This document shows positions 45,303 through 54,040 of a stretch of DNA of 64,000 nucleotides, piece by piece. Below the pieces are notes generated by a model. It searched no databases. It was not told the origin of the DNA and was given only the letters and a program-made list of their open reading frames with translations. Position 1 is the stretch's first letter, and each line of letters starts with the position of its first letter. This stretch comes from Halorussus amylolyticus (GTDB lineage Archaea > Halobacteriota > Halobacteria > Halobacteriales > Haladaptataceae). Made by a program: the position numbers and the translations under genes. The stretch is taken from positions 114,281 to 178,280 of the forward strand of contig NZ_RXOB02000032.1 of NCBI RefSeq assembly GCF_004143485.2, given 5' to 3'.

Positions 45303-45758
45303 ATGTACGACCGAATCCTACTTTCGACGGACGGCACGGTTGCGTCTGAACGGGCTGAGGCACACGCCCTCGACCTTGCAGCCGCGCACGATGCTGTTCT
45401 CCACGTGCTCTACGTCGTCGACGAGGATGTCGTGACTGCGTACAGCGGCGACGAGTACGTCAACGAAGCCGAAGGCCCCGAACACGGCCTCGAAGAACAC
45501 GGGGAGGAGACGCTTTCAGAACTCCGTCGCCGAGCATCGCAGGCCAGCGTCGACGTCGAAACGGCGATGCACCACGGTCGCCCCGCCGAGACCATCGTTG
45601 AGTATGCCGACGACCACGACGCAGACTTGCTCGTGCTCGGAACCAAACGCCGCCCGGAAGAATACCGTACGCTTCTCGGGAGTGTCACCGACCGAGTCCT
45701 TCGATTGACGACCCGGCCAGCGACAGTCATAAAAACTGAAGTCAGTGAACAGCACTGA
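45303..45758 (+). CDS. UspA-type universal stress protein
   Basis: This 151-residue protein has the UspA fold: MYDRILLSTDGTVASERAEA at the start, HALDLAAAHDAVLHVLYVVD, and the nucleotide-binding loop LLVLGTKRRPEEYRTLLGSV-TDRVL near the end. Classic ATP-binding Usps have G2xG9xG(S/T); here the first Gly is followed by TKRRPEEYRTLLGS, a partly altered loop. It is cytosolic and stress-related. ATG 45303 follows TATA-like TTTTATTG at about 45272. Confidence 0.85.
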   Translation: MYDRILLSTDGTVASERAEAHALDLAAAHDAVLHVLYVVDEDVVTAYSGDEYVNEAEGPEHGLEEHGEETLSELRRRASQASVDVETAMHHGRPAETIVEYADDHDADLLVLGTKRRPEEYRTLLGSVTDRVLRLTTRPATVIKTEVSEQH

Positions 45759-45927
45759 GGTAACCGGTGACCGCCGTCAGTGCCGCACGCGTTACCAGCC
45801 GTCAGGCTGTTCTCGTCTATCAGCCGTTCGGTGAACGCGCATATCGGTCAGGTGGAAGTGTCCGCGATGCATCTCGTGTTCACCTAAGAGAGTCTTTTTA
45901 ACCGCGAAAGCGTGAATGCCGGTATTG

Positions 45928-46248
45928 ATGTATCTGGTTACGTTTCGCCTCGAACCCGGGGAGTACGACGCGGAGTTCCACGAATTAAACGATGCGATAC
46001 AGAGTGTTGCCGAGGACACAGAGGGATATCTGGGCAAGCGGACGTGGCACGCCTCGGAGAGCGAGGAGGTTCTCGTCGTGTATTATTGGGAGTCGTTGGA
46101 CGGGCTTGCGTCGTTTAGAGCAGATTCGACCCACGAACGGGCGAAACAACGGTGGACGGAGTGGTACGATGCGTACGAAGTCACTGTCACAGAAGTTGTC
46201 GAAGCGTACGGGAGTGGCTTCGGTGACGACGCAGACCCACCTACGTAG
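45928..46248 (+). CDS. Antibiotic-biosynthesis-monooxygenase-like (ABM) protein
   Basis: This 106-residue protein is a ferredoxin-like ABM fold: MYLVTFRLEPGEYDAEFHEL, YLGKRTWHASESEEVLVVYY and WESLDGLASFRADSTHERAK, then a final strand and acidic tail. Members include small monooxygenases and haem-degrading proteins; the exact substrate cannot be read. ATG 45928 matches the family start; ATG 45916 adds four residues. TTTTTAA at ~45894 may be its TATA box. Confidence 0.75.
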   Translation: MYLVTFRLEPGEYDAEFHELNDAIQSVAEDTEGYLGKRTWHASESEEVLVVYYWESLDGLASFRADSTHERAKQRWTEWYDAYEVTVTEVVEAYGSGFGDDADPPT

Positions 46249-46470
46249 CATACCACAGCCTTGTTCGACTGGGTACAGTCACATTCCGTGCACTTAAGAA
46301 ACAGCCCGTGTCTGTCGATTCGATCTGACTGACTCTGTTGGAGATTCTGTGCAAGATACACGCTCGAATGCATGTTTCCAATACAGGCCGCGAACGGAGA
46401 CTCGAATCTGCTCGCCATCTCACCATTCGCGCTAGTGAAAAACCGCCACACACGCTAAGACAAATAAAGA

Positions 46471-46512
46471 TACTCTAAAGTATCATACTTTAGAGTACGA
46501 TTACTCAAAGTA
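46471..46512. promoter_or_regulatory. Palindromic operator with a third half site
   Basis: TACTCTAAAGTA (46471-46482) and TACTTTAGAGTA (46486-46497) are perfect 12-base arms spaced by TCA. A third copy, TACTCAAAGTA, lies at 46502-46512 in direct orientation to the left arm. The set lies 30-70 bases before ATG 46542 of the ATPase gene, over its likely promoter, as expected for an autoregulated operator. Confidence 0.7.
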
Positions 46513-46541
46513 CTATATTTGATGCAAAAGTAGGGACCCAC

Positions 46542-47639
46542 ATGCCCGACTTCGTCAATCGGACGGAAGAACTATTCCGACTTCATAGCCTCTATGAATC
46601 AGACAACTCAGAGCTTGCAGTAATCTTCGGGCGACGACGACTCGGTAAGACCGAACTCGTCAAACACTCGCTTCGCGACTCCGATGAAGCAGTCGTGTAT
46701 CAAGCGAAACAGAAAACAGCCGAACTACAGCTCCAGCAGTTCATCGACGTCGCAGCAGAAACCTACCCGGGGTTGGACACATTCGGGAAGACTGGGACGC
46801 GATTCTCGGCTATCTCGCCGACCAAGATGCGATCGTCGTTCTCGACGAATTCCCGTATCTCGTCGAGCAGGACCAAAGCCTGCCATCCGTCCTCCAAGCA
46901 ATGTTCGACCACGAACTCGACGACTCAGCCCCAACCATCGTCCTCATCGGGTCGTCAATCAGTATGATGGAAGAAGCAGCGCTTCTCGGAAGTGACATCC
47001 TCCCCGCGGTAAACGGCGGGGCTTCCCCTACGAGGGGAATCCGGTTTGACAGGTTTCAGTCCGAGTACGCCGAGAGCGTCATCTGTCCGGGTTTCGGAAT
47101 CGTCTCTCGGTGGACTGTGGCGGTGTCACAACCGCTCCCGTCCTGTGGCGAGTCATCGCGTCCGGGTTCCCAACGGACGCTCTCTCCCCACGGGTTAGCG
47201 CGACCGATACGACGAACTCGGTGACGAAGCGTACGAGATACTCATCAAACCCGAGCTACCGGACTTCGTGAGCCACTCGTTCGAGGAACTGTGCTGTTCA
47301 GCGTTGCGGACGCTCTATCCAGAGTACACGATTACGGATACGGGCCAGTGGTGGTACGGCGAACACGAAGTCGACGTCGTCGGTCTCACGACCGGCGACA
47401 CCCTTCTCGCAGGAGAGTGTAAATTCCAGCGTTCACCGCTTGGCTACGATGCGTTCTCGAAACTCCAAAACCACGTCGACGAGTTACGATGGACGCCGAA
47501 CGGGAGCGGAAAGCGAACTGAGGAATATGCGCTGTTCTCCCGGAGTGGTTTCAAGCCGTCCGTTCAAGGAGCTGCCGAGGAGCGCGATGACCTCCGTCTG
47601 TTTACTGTTGAAGATGTCGTCGAAGCACTCAATCGCTAG
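46542..47639 (+). pseudogene. AAA ATPase with DUF234-type nuclease domain, broken
   Basis: From ATG 46542 the frame gives FVNRTEELFRLHSLYESDNS and the Walker A region VIFGRRRLGKTELVKH, where the usual G(K/R)RR motif replaces the classic loop. Near 46790 it shifts frame; the other frame has Walker B AIVVLDEFPYLVEQDQSLPS and IVLIGSSISMMEEAALLGSD. There an IS200/IS605-type end interrupts it, and ~140 residues (sensor and winged helix) are lost. From ~47200 the C-terminal nuclease part resumes: SHSFEELCCSALRTLYPEYT, VDVVGLTTGDTLLAGECKF (D...ExK). Such ATPases lie in archaeal mobile regions; this one is dead. Confidence 0.75.
46993..47200 (-). mobile_element. IS200/IS605-type right-end relic inside the ATPase gene
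   Basis: TGACATCC at 46993 is followed by a stem CCCCGCGGT / ACGGCGGGG (47002-47020, one mismatch) and a second small stem CCCC-TACGA-GGGG near 47025-47037. The remaining ~160 bases to 47200 carry no frame I can follow. It has the same core as the ends at 30118 and 62905, with the end facing the interrupted gene's 5' side. Confidence 0.6.
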
Positions 47640-47664
47640 TGGAACAACGACTGGCAACCTCAGT

Positions 47665-47780
47665 AGGTTTTTCGAGCCTCGAACGGGCGGAGTCTCCAAG
47701 AACGTGAGCAATCGACCAGAAATCGAGACTCAGCACCAGACCGCGCTTGGAGACGATGGCCAACTCAAAGTACTCGACCG
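47665..47780 (+). pseudogene. Relic of the small gene at 11092 with its leader
   Basis: The leader TTTTTCGAGCCTCGAA...GGAGTCTCCAAGAAC is a mutated form of the hairpin before ATG 11092. From GTG 47704 it reads SNRPEIETQHQTALGDDGQL and KVLDRHSASLFGG, then similarity ends. The rest of 47640-47998 has no gene that I support. Confidence 0.65.
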
Positions 47781-47998
47781 ACACAGTGCTTCACTGTTCG
47801 GGGGGATTTCTACGAGGATTATAATACGCAGGTCGGACTCCGAGAGTCCCGAGAGACACGCGGCCACGAGGAGGCCGTCCTCGCCTGCTTCGACACTGCC
47901 ACGCTTGGAGGCCCGCGTCGACTTTAGCCCCGACCGCCGGCGGTTGAGGACTGATTCGGTGCAGTAGACGCTTGTGGTCTCCGTCACAATAGTGAGGT

Positions 47999-49018
47999 AT
48001 GCATCCTGCACAGAATCTTGAAGAACTCCTCGTCGATGCCGAGACGCTCACGATTGTCTGTCATAACAATCCGGATCCGGACTGTCTCGCAAGCGCATTC
48101 GCGTTGGGCCGAATCGCAGTCGCTGCTGGCATCGACGAACACCACATCCTGTACAGCGGCGATATCTCTCACCAGCAGAATCGGGCATTCGTCAATCTCC
48201 TCGACATCGACCTGAAACCCTTCGAGCCCGCAGCCGTTCGAGATCGCCCCAAGGAGTCACTGCTTGCGTTCGTCGACCATGCGGTTCCGGGGGCGAACAA
48301 TCGGGTTCCAGAGGGGACCCCAATCGATATCGTGATCGACCATCATCCGAGCGAGGAAATCGAGGCACAGTTCATCGATCACCGCGAGCGGGTCGGCGCG
48401 ACGGCGACGATTCTGACGGAGTACGTACGAGAATTGGGTACCGAGATGGACGCCGCCCTCGGGACGGCCCTCCTGTTCGCGATCCGTCGCGAGACGCTCG
48501 GGTTCCTCCGGGGAGCGACACGCGAGGAGTACGAGGCTGCGGGATGGCTCCACGAACACGCGGACAATGCGTTACTTCGGACCCTCTCGACGCCGTCGGT
48601 TACCGGGGCGACCGTCGATGCAATCGCGGAGGCGATCACGAATCGGACGGTGCGTGGCTCGGTCCTCATCTCGGGAATCGGCCGGACGAGCGAGCGTGAC
48701 GCGTTGCCCCAGGCGGCCGACTACCTCGCGACATTAGAGGGCGTCGAGACCGCAATCGTGTTCGGCATCGTCGAGGATGGGATTCAGCTCTCTGCCCGGT
48801 CAACCGATTCTCGAATCCACATCGGTGACGTGCTTGACGGGGCGTTTTCCGATGTCGGCAACGCCGGAGGCCACCGCGAGATGGCCGGTGGCGAAGTGCC
48901 GCTCGGTATCTTCACGGACTATACGACTGACGACACGCAGTTGTTCGCAATCGTCGACCAAGTCATGAGTGCTCGTCTCGTTTCCGAACTCAATCTCACG
49001 CCAGAGACGGGAGAATAG
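47999..49018 (+). CDS. DHH-family phosphoesterase (RecJ/NrnA-like)
   Basis: This 339-residue protein is a two-domain Mn-dependent phosphoesterase. Motif I is IVCHNNPDPDCLASAFALGR, motif III the DHH signature IDIVIDHHPSEE, and the C-terminal DHHA1 domain ends with the substrate motif GNAGGHREMAGGEVPLG. Members hydrolyse nano-RNA, pAp or cyclic dinucleotides such as c-di-AMP. Its length fits NrnA-like enzymes, not full RecJ; it lacks the TrkA-N domain fused to some haloarchaeal relatives. It opens the transport cluster, so a nucleotide-signal role is attractive but unproven. Confidence 0.85.
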   Translation: MHPAQNLEELLVDAETLTIVCHNNPDPDCLASAFALGRIAVAAGIDEHHILYSGDISHQQNRAFVNLLDIDLKPFEPAAVRDRPKESLLAFVDHAVPGANNRVPEGTPIDIVIDHHPSEEIEAQFIDHRERVGATATILTEYVRELGTEMDAALGTALLFAIRRETLGFLRGATREEYEAAGWLHEHADNALLRTLSTPSVTGATVDAIAEAITNRTVRGSVLISGIGRTSERDALPQAADYLATLEGVETAIVFGIVEDGIQLSARSTDSRIHIGDVLDGAFSDVGNAGGHREMAGGEVPLGIFTDYTTDDTQLFAIVDQVMSARLVSELNLTPETGE

Positions 49019-49024
49019 GTGGAC

Positions 49025-49206
49025 ATGGCTGGTGAAAACGAGAAGTGCGGCCAGTGTCACTCGTGTCCTGACATCCCGACCCGGGTCCGCGCCCGTTTTG
49101 GGCCGGGTTCGAGCACACGACCACCGGCCTCGCGGAACGCCCGACCGTCGACGTGGTCGCCGAGACCGACGAAAACATCACCCGGTTCCAGGCCGAGTTC
49201 GTCTAA
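49025..49206 (+). pseudogene. Short frameshifted gene
   Basis: From ATG 49025 the frame reads MAGENEKCGQCHSCPDIPTR and VRARF; near 49100 coding shifts to AGFEHTTTGLAERPTVDVVA, ETDENITRFQAEFV and TAA at 49204. Joined it makes ~60 residues with a Cys cluster (CxxCxxC). It begins six bases after the DHH stop and may be a companion protein. Unknown family; frameshift or error. Confidence 0.45.
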
Positions 49207-49258
49207 TCGAAGTCCGCTCACCGCCGAGTTTATTTGACTATCGAAACAATCGCCCTCT

Positions 49259-50689
49259 ATGGCCGAACAGCCTGTCGACGTCGAGCCAGGGGGCCAGAAC
49301 GTTGCTGGCGAGGCACCCGTCGAGGAGCCGGAAGCCGTCACCGACGACACGACCGTCCACGACGACGACGTCGAACTCGAACGGACCATCGGACTAGTCG
49401 GCGGGCTGGCGATTGGAATCGGGACCATGATCGGGGCGGGTATCTTCGTCTTCCCGGGACTGGCGGCGGCCAACGCGGGGCTGGCTGCCACACTCTCGTT
49501 CGCAATCGGCGGACTCATCGCGTTGCTCGTGGCGCTACCGACGTCTGAACTCGCCACGGCGATGCCGCGGAGCGGTGGCGGCTACTACTTTATCTCACGG
49601 GGAATGGGGACGGCCTACGGGGCGATTGTCGGTCTGGGGCTGTGGTTGGGCCTGATGTTCGCCTCGGCGTTCTATCTCGTCGGACTCGGCCACTACGCGA
49701 GCGCCGTCTTCGCCGAACTCGGTGTCGCGCTCCCGTTCAGTCCCGTCATCGGGATCGGACTGCTGTTCGGGGCCGCGCTGACGGCATTGAGTATCGGCGG
49801 CACGGAGAACACCGCGAAGATTCAGAACGTGGTGGTTGGGGTCCTCCTCGTGGTGCTCACGGGCTTTCTCTCGTACGGTGTCCTCGACGCTGTGGGCGTG
49901 TTCGGTGGCGGAACCGTTCCAGAGCAGTTCTTTTCGAGAGGATACTTCCCGGTGTTGACGACCGCGGCGCTGGTGTTCACGTCGTATCTGGGGTTCGCCC
50001 AGGTCGCGACCGTCGCGGGCGAAATCAAACAACCGGGACGGAACCTCCCGCTAGCGATGGTCGGGTCGGTCCTCATCGTCACCGTCTTCTACGTGGTGAC
50101 GATATTCGTCGCGACCAGCGCGTTCGGCGCGGACCGGCTCGGCCAGTTCGGCGAGACGGCGATGGTCGAAGTCGCCCGCGACTTCCTGGGGTTGCCCGGC
50201 GCGGTCGCGATCCTGGGTGCCGGGCTGTTGGCGACGTTTTCGAGCGCGAACGCGTCGATTCTCAGCGCCTCGCGGGCGGTGTACGCGCTGAGCCGCGACG
50301 CCCTGCTCCCACGTAAAGCGAGTGAGGTCAACCTCAGGTACGGCACGCCACACGTCGCGTTGGTCGCTGCCGGTGGCCCGATATTGGTTCTCGTCGCGAC
50401 CGGGCAAGTCGAACTGCTCGCGGAGGTCGCCTCGTTCCTCCACCTGATTATGTACGGGCTGATGTGCGTCGCCCTGATCGTGTTGCGACGGCGGAATCCG
50501 GAGTGGTACTCGCCCAGTTACCAGGTACCGGGCTATCCGGTGGTTCCGGCCATAGGTGCGCTCGCGAGCTTCGGACTGATCGCCTTCATGCAGCCCGCAT
50601 CCATCGGTATCGGCATCGTGGTGATGCTCGCCTCGTATCTCTGGTATCGTTATTACGCTGGAGACGTCACACTCAAAGGAGACATCTGA
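49259..50689 (+). CDS. APC-family amino-acid permease
   Basis: This 476-residue permease has an acidic N-terminal tail of ~45 residues and about 12 membrane segments. [20 protein letters not shown] is the unwound first helix with the GAGIF substrate motif; [16 protein letters not shown] and [20 protein letters not shown] are further family marks. It moves amino acids or related cations with protons or Na+. It lacks a fused Usp domain, unlike the two relatives further on, but a two-domain Usp gene follows by two bases, giving the same pairing as separate proteins. Confidence 0.88.
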   Translation: MAEQPVDVEPGGQNVAGEAPVEEPEAVTDDTTVHDDDVELERTIGLVGGLAIGIGTMIGAGIFVFPGLAAANAGLAATLSFAIGGLIALLVALPTSELATAMPRSGGGYYFISRGMGTAYGAIVGLGLWLGLMFASAFYLVGLGHYASAVFAELGVALPFSPVIGIGLLFGAALTALSIGGTENTAKIQNVVVGVLLVVLTGFLSYGVLDAVGVFGGGTVPEQFFSRGYFPVLTTAALVFTSYLGFAQVATVAGEIKQPGRNLPLAMVGSVLIVTVFYVVTIFVATSAFGADRLGQFGETAMVEVARDFLGLPGAVAILGAGLLATFSSANASILSASRAVYALSRDALLPRKASEVNLRYGTPHVALVAAGGPILVLVATGQVELLAEVASFLHLIMYGLMCVALIVLRRRNPEWYSPSYQVPGYPVVPAIGALASFGLIAFMQPASIGIGIVVMLASYLWYRYYAGDVTLKGDI

Positions 50690-50691
50690 CT

Positions 50692-51426
50692 ATGACGGAC
50701 CGACCATCGATACTCGTCCCGATTCGCGTGCTGGAAGGCGAATCAGTTCCTGAAGGGGTCCCCGAACTCCTCGCGCACGCTCACGTCGTCATGCTGGGAT
50801 ATCACGTCATCCCGGAGCAAACGGCGCCCGGACAGGCGCAGATGCAGTTCGAGGACCGAGCCACGGAACGACTCGACGAGTACGAGACGATGTTCGAAGC
50901 GGCGGGCGCTACCGTCGAGCGGCGACTCGTGTTTACCCACGACGGCCAGAAGACCATCGACCGGATGACGGCCGAGCACGACTGTATGGCCGTGCTCGTT
51001 CCGAACGCCACCGGGGCGGTCGAGGACGTGCTCGTCGCTGTTCGTGGTGCCGTGGGAATCGACCGCCTCGCCCGCGTCGTCGCAGGCCTGTTCGGGGAGA
51101 CGGACGCGTCGGTGACGCTGTACCACATCGCAGAGGACGAGGAAACGGACGAGGACGTCGGGACACTCCTGGAGGGGATGGTGAATCGACTGAAGGACCA
51201 GGGCGTGGACGCCTCGAGGATCGAAACGCGCATCGACCGCGACCGGGAGGCACTCGATGCGATCACCGAGACGGCCGACACGTTCGACACCGTCGTCATG
51301 GGCGAAACTGACCCGTCTTTAGCGACGTTCGTCTTCGGTATGCCAGCCGATCAGGTCGCCGACCGATTTCTCGGCCCTGTTTTTGTCGTGCAGCGCGACC
51401 CCACCCCCAATGAGGACGAAGAGTGA
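50692..51426 (+). CDS. Double UspA-domain protein
   Basis: This 244-residue protein has two Usp-like domains: SILVPIRVLEGESVPEGVPE at the start and a second from about 125 (VLVAVRGAVGIDRLARVVAG). The nucleotide loop of the second (VVMGETDPSLATFVFGMPAD) is altered from the classic form, so ATP binding is uncertain. ATG 50692 lies two bases after the permease stop, so it is probably co-translated and may regulate that permease. Confidence 0.8.
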   Translation: MTDRPSILVPIRVLEGESVPEGVPELLAHAHVVMLGYHVIPEQTAPGQAQMQFEDRATERLDEYETMFEAAGATVERRLVFTHDGQKTIDRMTAEHDCMAVLVPNATGAVEDVLVAVRGAVGIDRLARVVAGLFGETDASVTLYHIAEDEETDEDVGTLLEGMVNRLKDQGVDASRIETRIDRDREALDAITETADTFDTVVMGETDPSLATFVFGMPADQVADRFLGPVFVVQRDPTPNEDEE

Positions 51427-51537
51427 GGTCATATCATACATCGGCCTGCCGAGACCGCAGACCAGCGCTCGAGGAATCCACTTACGCGACCTCGGTTCGA
51501 CCGTGGGGAACCGGAGTGGACGTCTGTTATCGAATAG

Positions 51538-51741
51538 TTACTCTCGAATCCCTCGGTACAGCGTGTATAAGACGAACACAGCGAGGTACGCAACCGCGAG
51601 GGCCTCAGTGACGACCGACCGGTCGAGCACGACGATTAGCCCGATGACGAGCGGCCCGACGAGCAGAAGCGAGTCGAAGACCCGGTCATCCGCACCGGCC
51701 TCGAACACGTAGGAAACAACCGGGAGGTCACGCAATTTCAT
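51538..51741 (-). CDS. Small membrane protein coupled to TrkH
   Basis: This 67-residue protein (MKLRDLPVVSYVFEAGADDR) has two membrane segments (SLLLVGPLVIGLIVVLDR and TEALAVAYLAVFVLYTLYRG). ATG 51741 overlaps the TrkH stop, so it is made together with TrkH. It could be a small subunit or assembly partner of the K+ transporter. Confidence 0.7.
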   Translation of the reverse strand: MKLRDLPVVSYVFEAGADDRVFDSLLLVGPLVIGLIVVLDRSVVTEALAVAYLAVFVLYTLYRGIRE

Positions 51742-53288
51742 TGGTAGAGGCCTCCGCGCTTGAAGATTGTTCGGAGCATCACGAGGACCGGGATGATTTC
51801 GAGCCGCCCGATCCACATGTGGAAGAGGAACGCGACCTTCCCCACCACGGGCAGTGACTCAGGCCCCGTAATCCCCGACGAGAGCCCCACGTTCCCTTGG
51901 GCACTCGCGACTTCGAACACGACGTTGGCGAGTGAGTACTCCCCGGACGGAAGCGTGAGCAGCAACATGAAGGTGCCGACGACCAGGAACGTTATCCAGA
52001 GGACGACGATAATCGCCGCCTCCATAAATTCGCGACTCGCCTCTTCCTCGTTCAGTCGGCGGCCGTTGATTTCCAGTCGCCGGACCGCGGTCTCGGGGTA
52101 GAACACGTCCGCGATTTGATGGCGAATCCCTTTCGCGAGCGTCAGGCCCCGGATGAGTTTGATACCGCCCGCGGTCGACCCAGCTGCTCCACCGACGAGC
52201 ATCCCGAACGTCACCGTGAGCTGGGCGTACGACGGCCACCGGCCGAGCGCGACGTTCGTCGCGTCGACGGCCGTCTGGAACCCGGTACAGGTCGCCGCCG
52301 AAACGAACTGGAACAGACCGTATCGGAGGGCGGCAAAAGGCGTCCCGTAGGGACCGGCGTAGTACAGGAAACTCCACAGCAACGCCGACCCGATGCCCAT
52401 ATAGCCGAACACCCACCGCGTCTGGAGGTCAGAGTAGAAGTTCCGGAGGTCGCCCCGCAGAATGAGGTAGTGCACCGGGAAGGCGATACTGCCCAACAGC
52501 ATAATCGGAATCAACACGAAATCGATTGCGACGCTGTCGTAGGTCGCAATCGAGTTGTCCGTGATAGAGAACCCGCCGGTCGCGAGCCCCGTCATGCCGT
52601 GGTTGATCGCTCCCCAGATCGGCATACCCGCGAGCCACAGCGCGAGGATCGAGACGAACGTGAACAGGATGAATATCCACCAGATCGTCCGAACCGTCGA
52701 AACGATGCTCGGATGAATCTTCTCCGAGCGTGCCTCACTCTCGTAGAGGGTTAGCGAACCACTGCCGGGCCGTGAGAGAATCGCCGTCGTCAAGACGATC
52801 ACACCGACCCCGCCGACCCACTCGGTGAACGTCCGCCACCACTGGAGCGTACGCGGGAGCACCTCCTCGTTGTCGGTCATCGTGAGCCCCGTTCCGGTGA
52901 AGCCACTCATGCTCTCGAAGATGGCGTTGAGCGGTTCGGTGAACGCTGCCAGTGTCGCCGTCTGGGCGGGCGTTGAGATTCCTGGCACCCCGAGCTGAAC
53001 GCTCCAAGCGATTAAGAGGAACGGCAGCGAACCGAAGATTCCCACGGAAAACCATCCCGATGCGGCGACTATCATTCCGTGGAACCGACCCGGGGCTTCC
53101 GCCTCCCGGAATCGCCGATTGAGCATCCATCCGATTCCCAGCGGGATGAGGGCCGAGACGAGCAACGCCGGGAGCGCGAAAAACTCTCCCCAGACGACCG
53201 GAACGACGAGCGAGACGAGCATCAGCCCACCAAGTGCCTCCAGGATGCGACCGAGGTCCCGTCCGACAGTTTCGACAGAGCCGTTCAT
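51738..53288 (-). CDS. trkH: TrkH-type potassium uptake membrane subunit
   Basis: This 516-residue protein is the K+ channel-like subunit of the Trk system. The four pore repeats are visible, for example ESMSGFTGTGLTMTDNEEVL, NHGMTGLATGGFSITDNSIA, AATCTGFQTAVDA and ASAQGNVGLSSGITGPESLP, each with the selectivity-filter Gly. About ten membrane segments; length is normal. It works with the TrkA gene encoded 60 bases upstream in the same operon and a small membrane protein overlapping its end. Confidence 0.9.
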   Translation of the reverse strand: MNGSVETVGRDLGRILEALGGLMLVSLVVPVVWGEFFALPALLVSALIPLGIGWMLNRRFREAEAPGRFHGMIVAASGWFSVGIFGSLPFLLIAWSVQLGVPGISTPAQTATLAAFTEPLNAIFESMSGFTGTGLTMTDNEEVLPRTLQWWRTFTEWVGGVGVIVLTTAILSRPGSGSLTLYESEARSEKIHPSIVSTVRTIWWIFILFTFVSILALWLAGMPIWGAINHGMTGLATGGFSITDNSIATYDSVAIDFVLIPIMLLGSIAFPVHYLILRGDLRNFYSDLQTRWVFGYMGIGSALLWSFLYYAGPYGTPFAALRYGLFQFVSAATCTGFQTAVDATNVALGRWPSYAQLTVTFGMLVGGAAGSTAGGIKLIRGLTLAKGIRHQIADVFYPETAVRRLEINGRRLNEEEASREFMEAAIIVVLWITFLVVGTFMLLLTLPSGEYSLANVVFEVASAQGNVGLSSGITGPESLPVVGKVAFLFHMWIGRLEIIPVLVMLRTIFKRGGLYQ

Positions 53289-53348
53289 ATGTTGCCTGTA
53301 GTGGCGATCAGATTGGTTGCAGTTATCTCAGCACTCGACATGGTCAGC

Positions 53349-54035
53349 TCACTCCCCACGGTCTTCGTAGTGGCCGAAGATGTCGGTAATCTCCGGATCA
53401 GCACCGACGCCGGAATACACAGTCAACAGGTCGCCTTCCGTGATCGTCGTATCACCCTGTGGCGTGATCGGGTGCGAGTTTCTATCGCGTTCGATTGCGA
53501 CGACCAGCATATCGTCGGGGAGAACCCCCGACTGTGCGGCTTCCTGAAGCGTCTTCCCCGCGATTGGAGCCTCCTCAGTGACCGTAATCTCGAACACTTC
53601 GGCCTCGTCGCCGATGCGCATGTAGTCGACAATCGCTGGCCGCGCCACGGCACGGTACAGATACTCGGCGATGAGTTGCTGAGGATTCTGCATCGTATTC
53701 ACGCCAATCTGCTCGAACAGCCCCATATGCTCGGGATTATGGACGACCGAAAGGATTGCTGGCACCTCGAACTCCTTTGCGAGGAGGCAGGTCATCACGT
53801 TCGTCGCGTCCTGGTCGGTCGTCGAGATGAGCGCATCGGCCCGTTCAGCGCCGGCGTCGCTCAGCGTATCCTTCGTGGTCGCGTCGGCGTGCAGGACCAA
53901 ACAGTCGAACGCATCGGCGGCTCGGTTCGCTCTGAGTTCATCGCGTTCGATGACGACGACCTCGTTCCCGGACTCGGTCGCGATATCGATGAGCGGCGTC
54001 CCAATATCGCCGGCGCCGATGATAATGATGTACAT
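53349..54035 (-). CDS. trkA: TrkA potassium uptake regulator (RCK_N + RCK_C)
   Basis: This 228-residue cytosolic protein gates TrkH. The N-terminal Rossmann domain has MYIIIIGAGDIGTPLIDIAT (GxGxxG loop) and an acidic end of the second strand for NAD(H). The C-terminal RCK_C domain (about 140-218) reads EVFEITVTEEAPIAGKTLQE and DLLTVYSGVGADPEI; this is the part that binds c-di-AMP or ATP/ADP in related proteins. Start and length fit the family. It lies five bases after the APC-Usp fusion in a shared operon. Confidence 0.9.
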   Translation of the reverse strand: MYIIIIGAGDIGTPLIDIATESGNEVVVIERDELRANRAADAFDCLVLHADATTKDTLSDAGAERADALISTTDQDATNVMTCLLAKEFEVPAILSVVHNPEHMGLFEQIGVNTMQNPQQLIAEYLYRAVARPAIVDYMRIGDEAEVFEITVTEEAPIAGKTLQEAAQSGVLPDDMLVVAIERDRNSHPITPQGDTTITEGDLLTVYSGVGADPEITDIFGHYEDRGE

Positions 54036-54040
54036 GCGAA

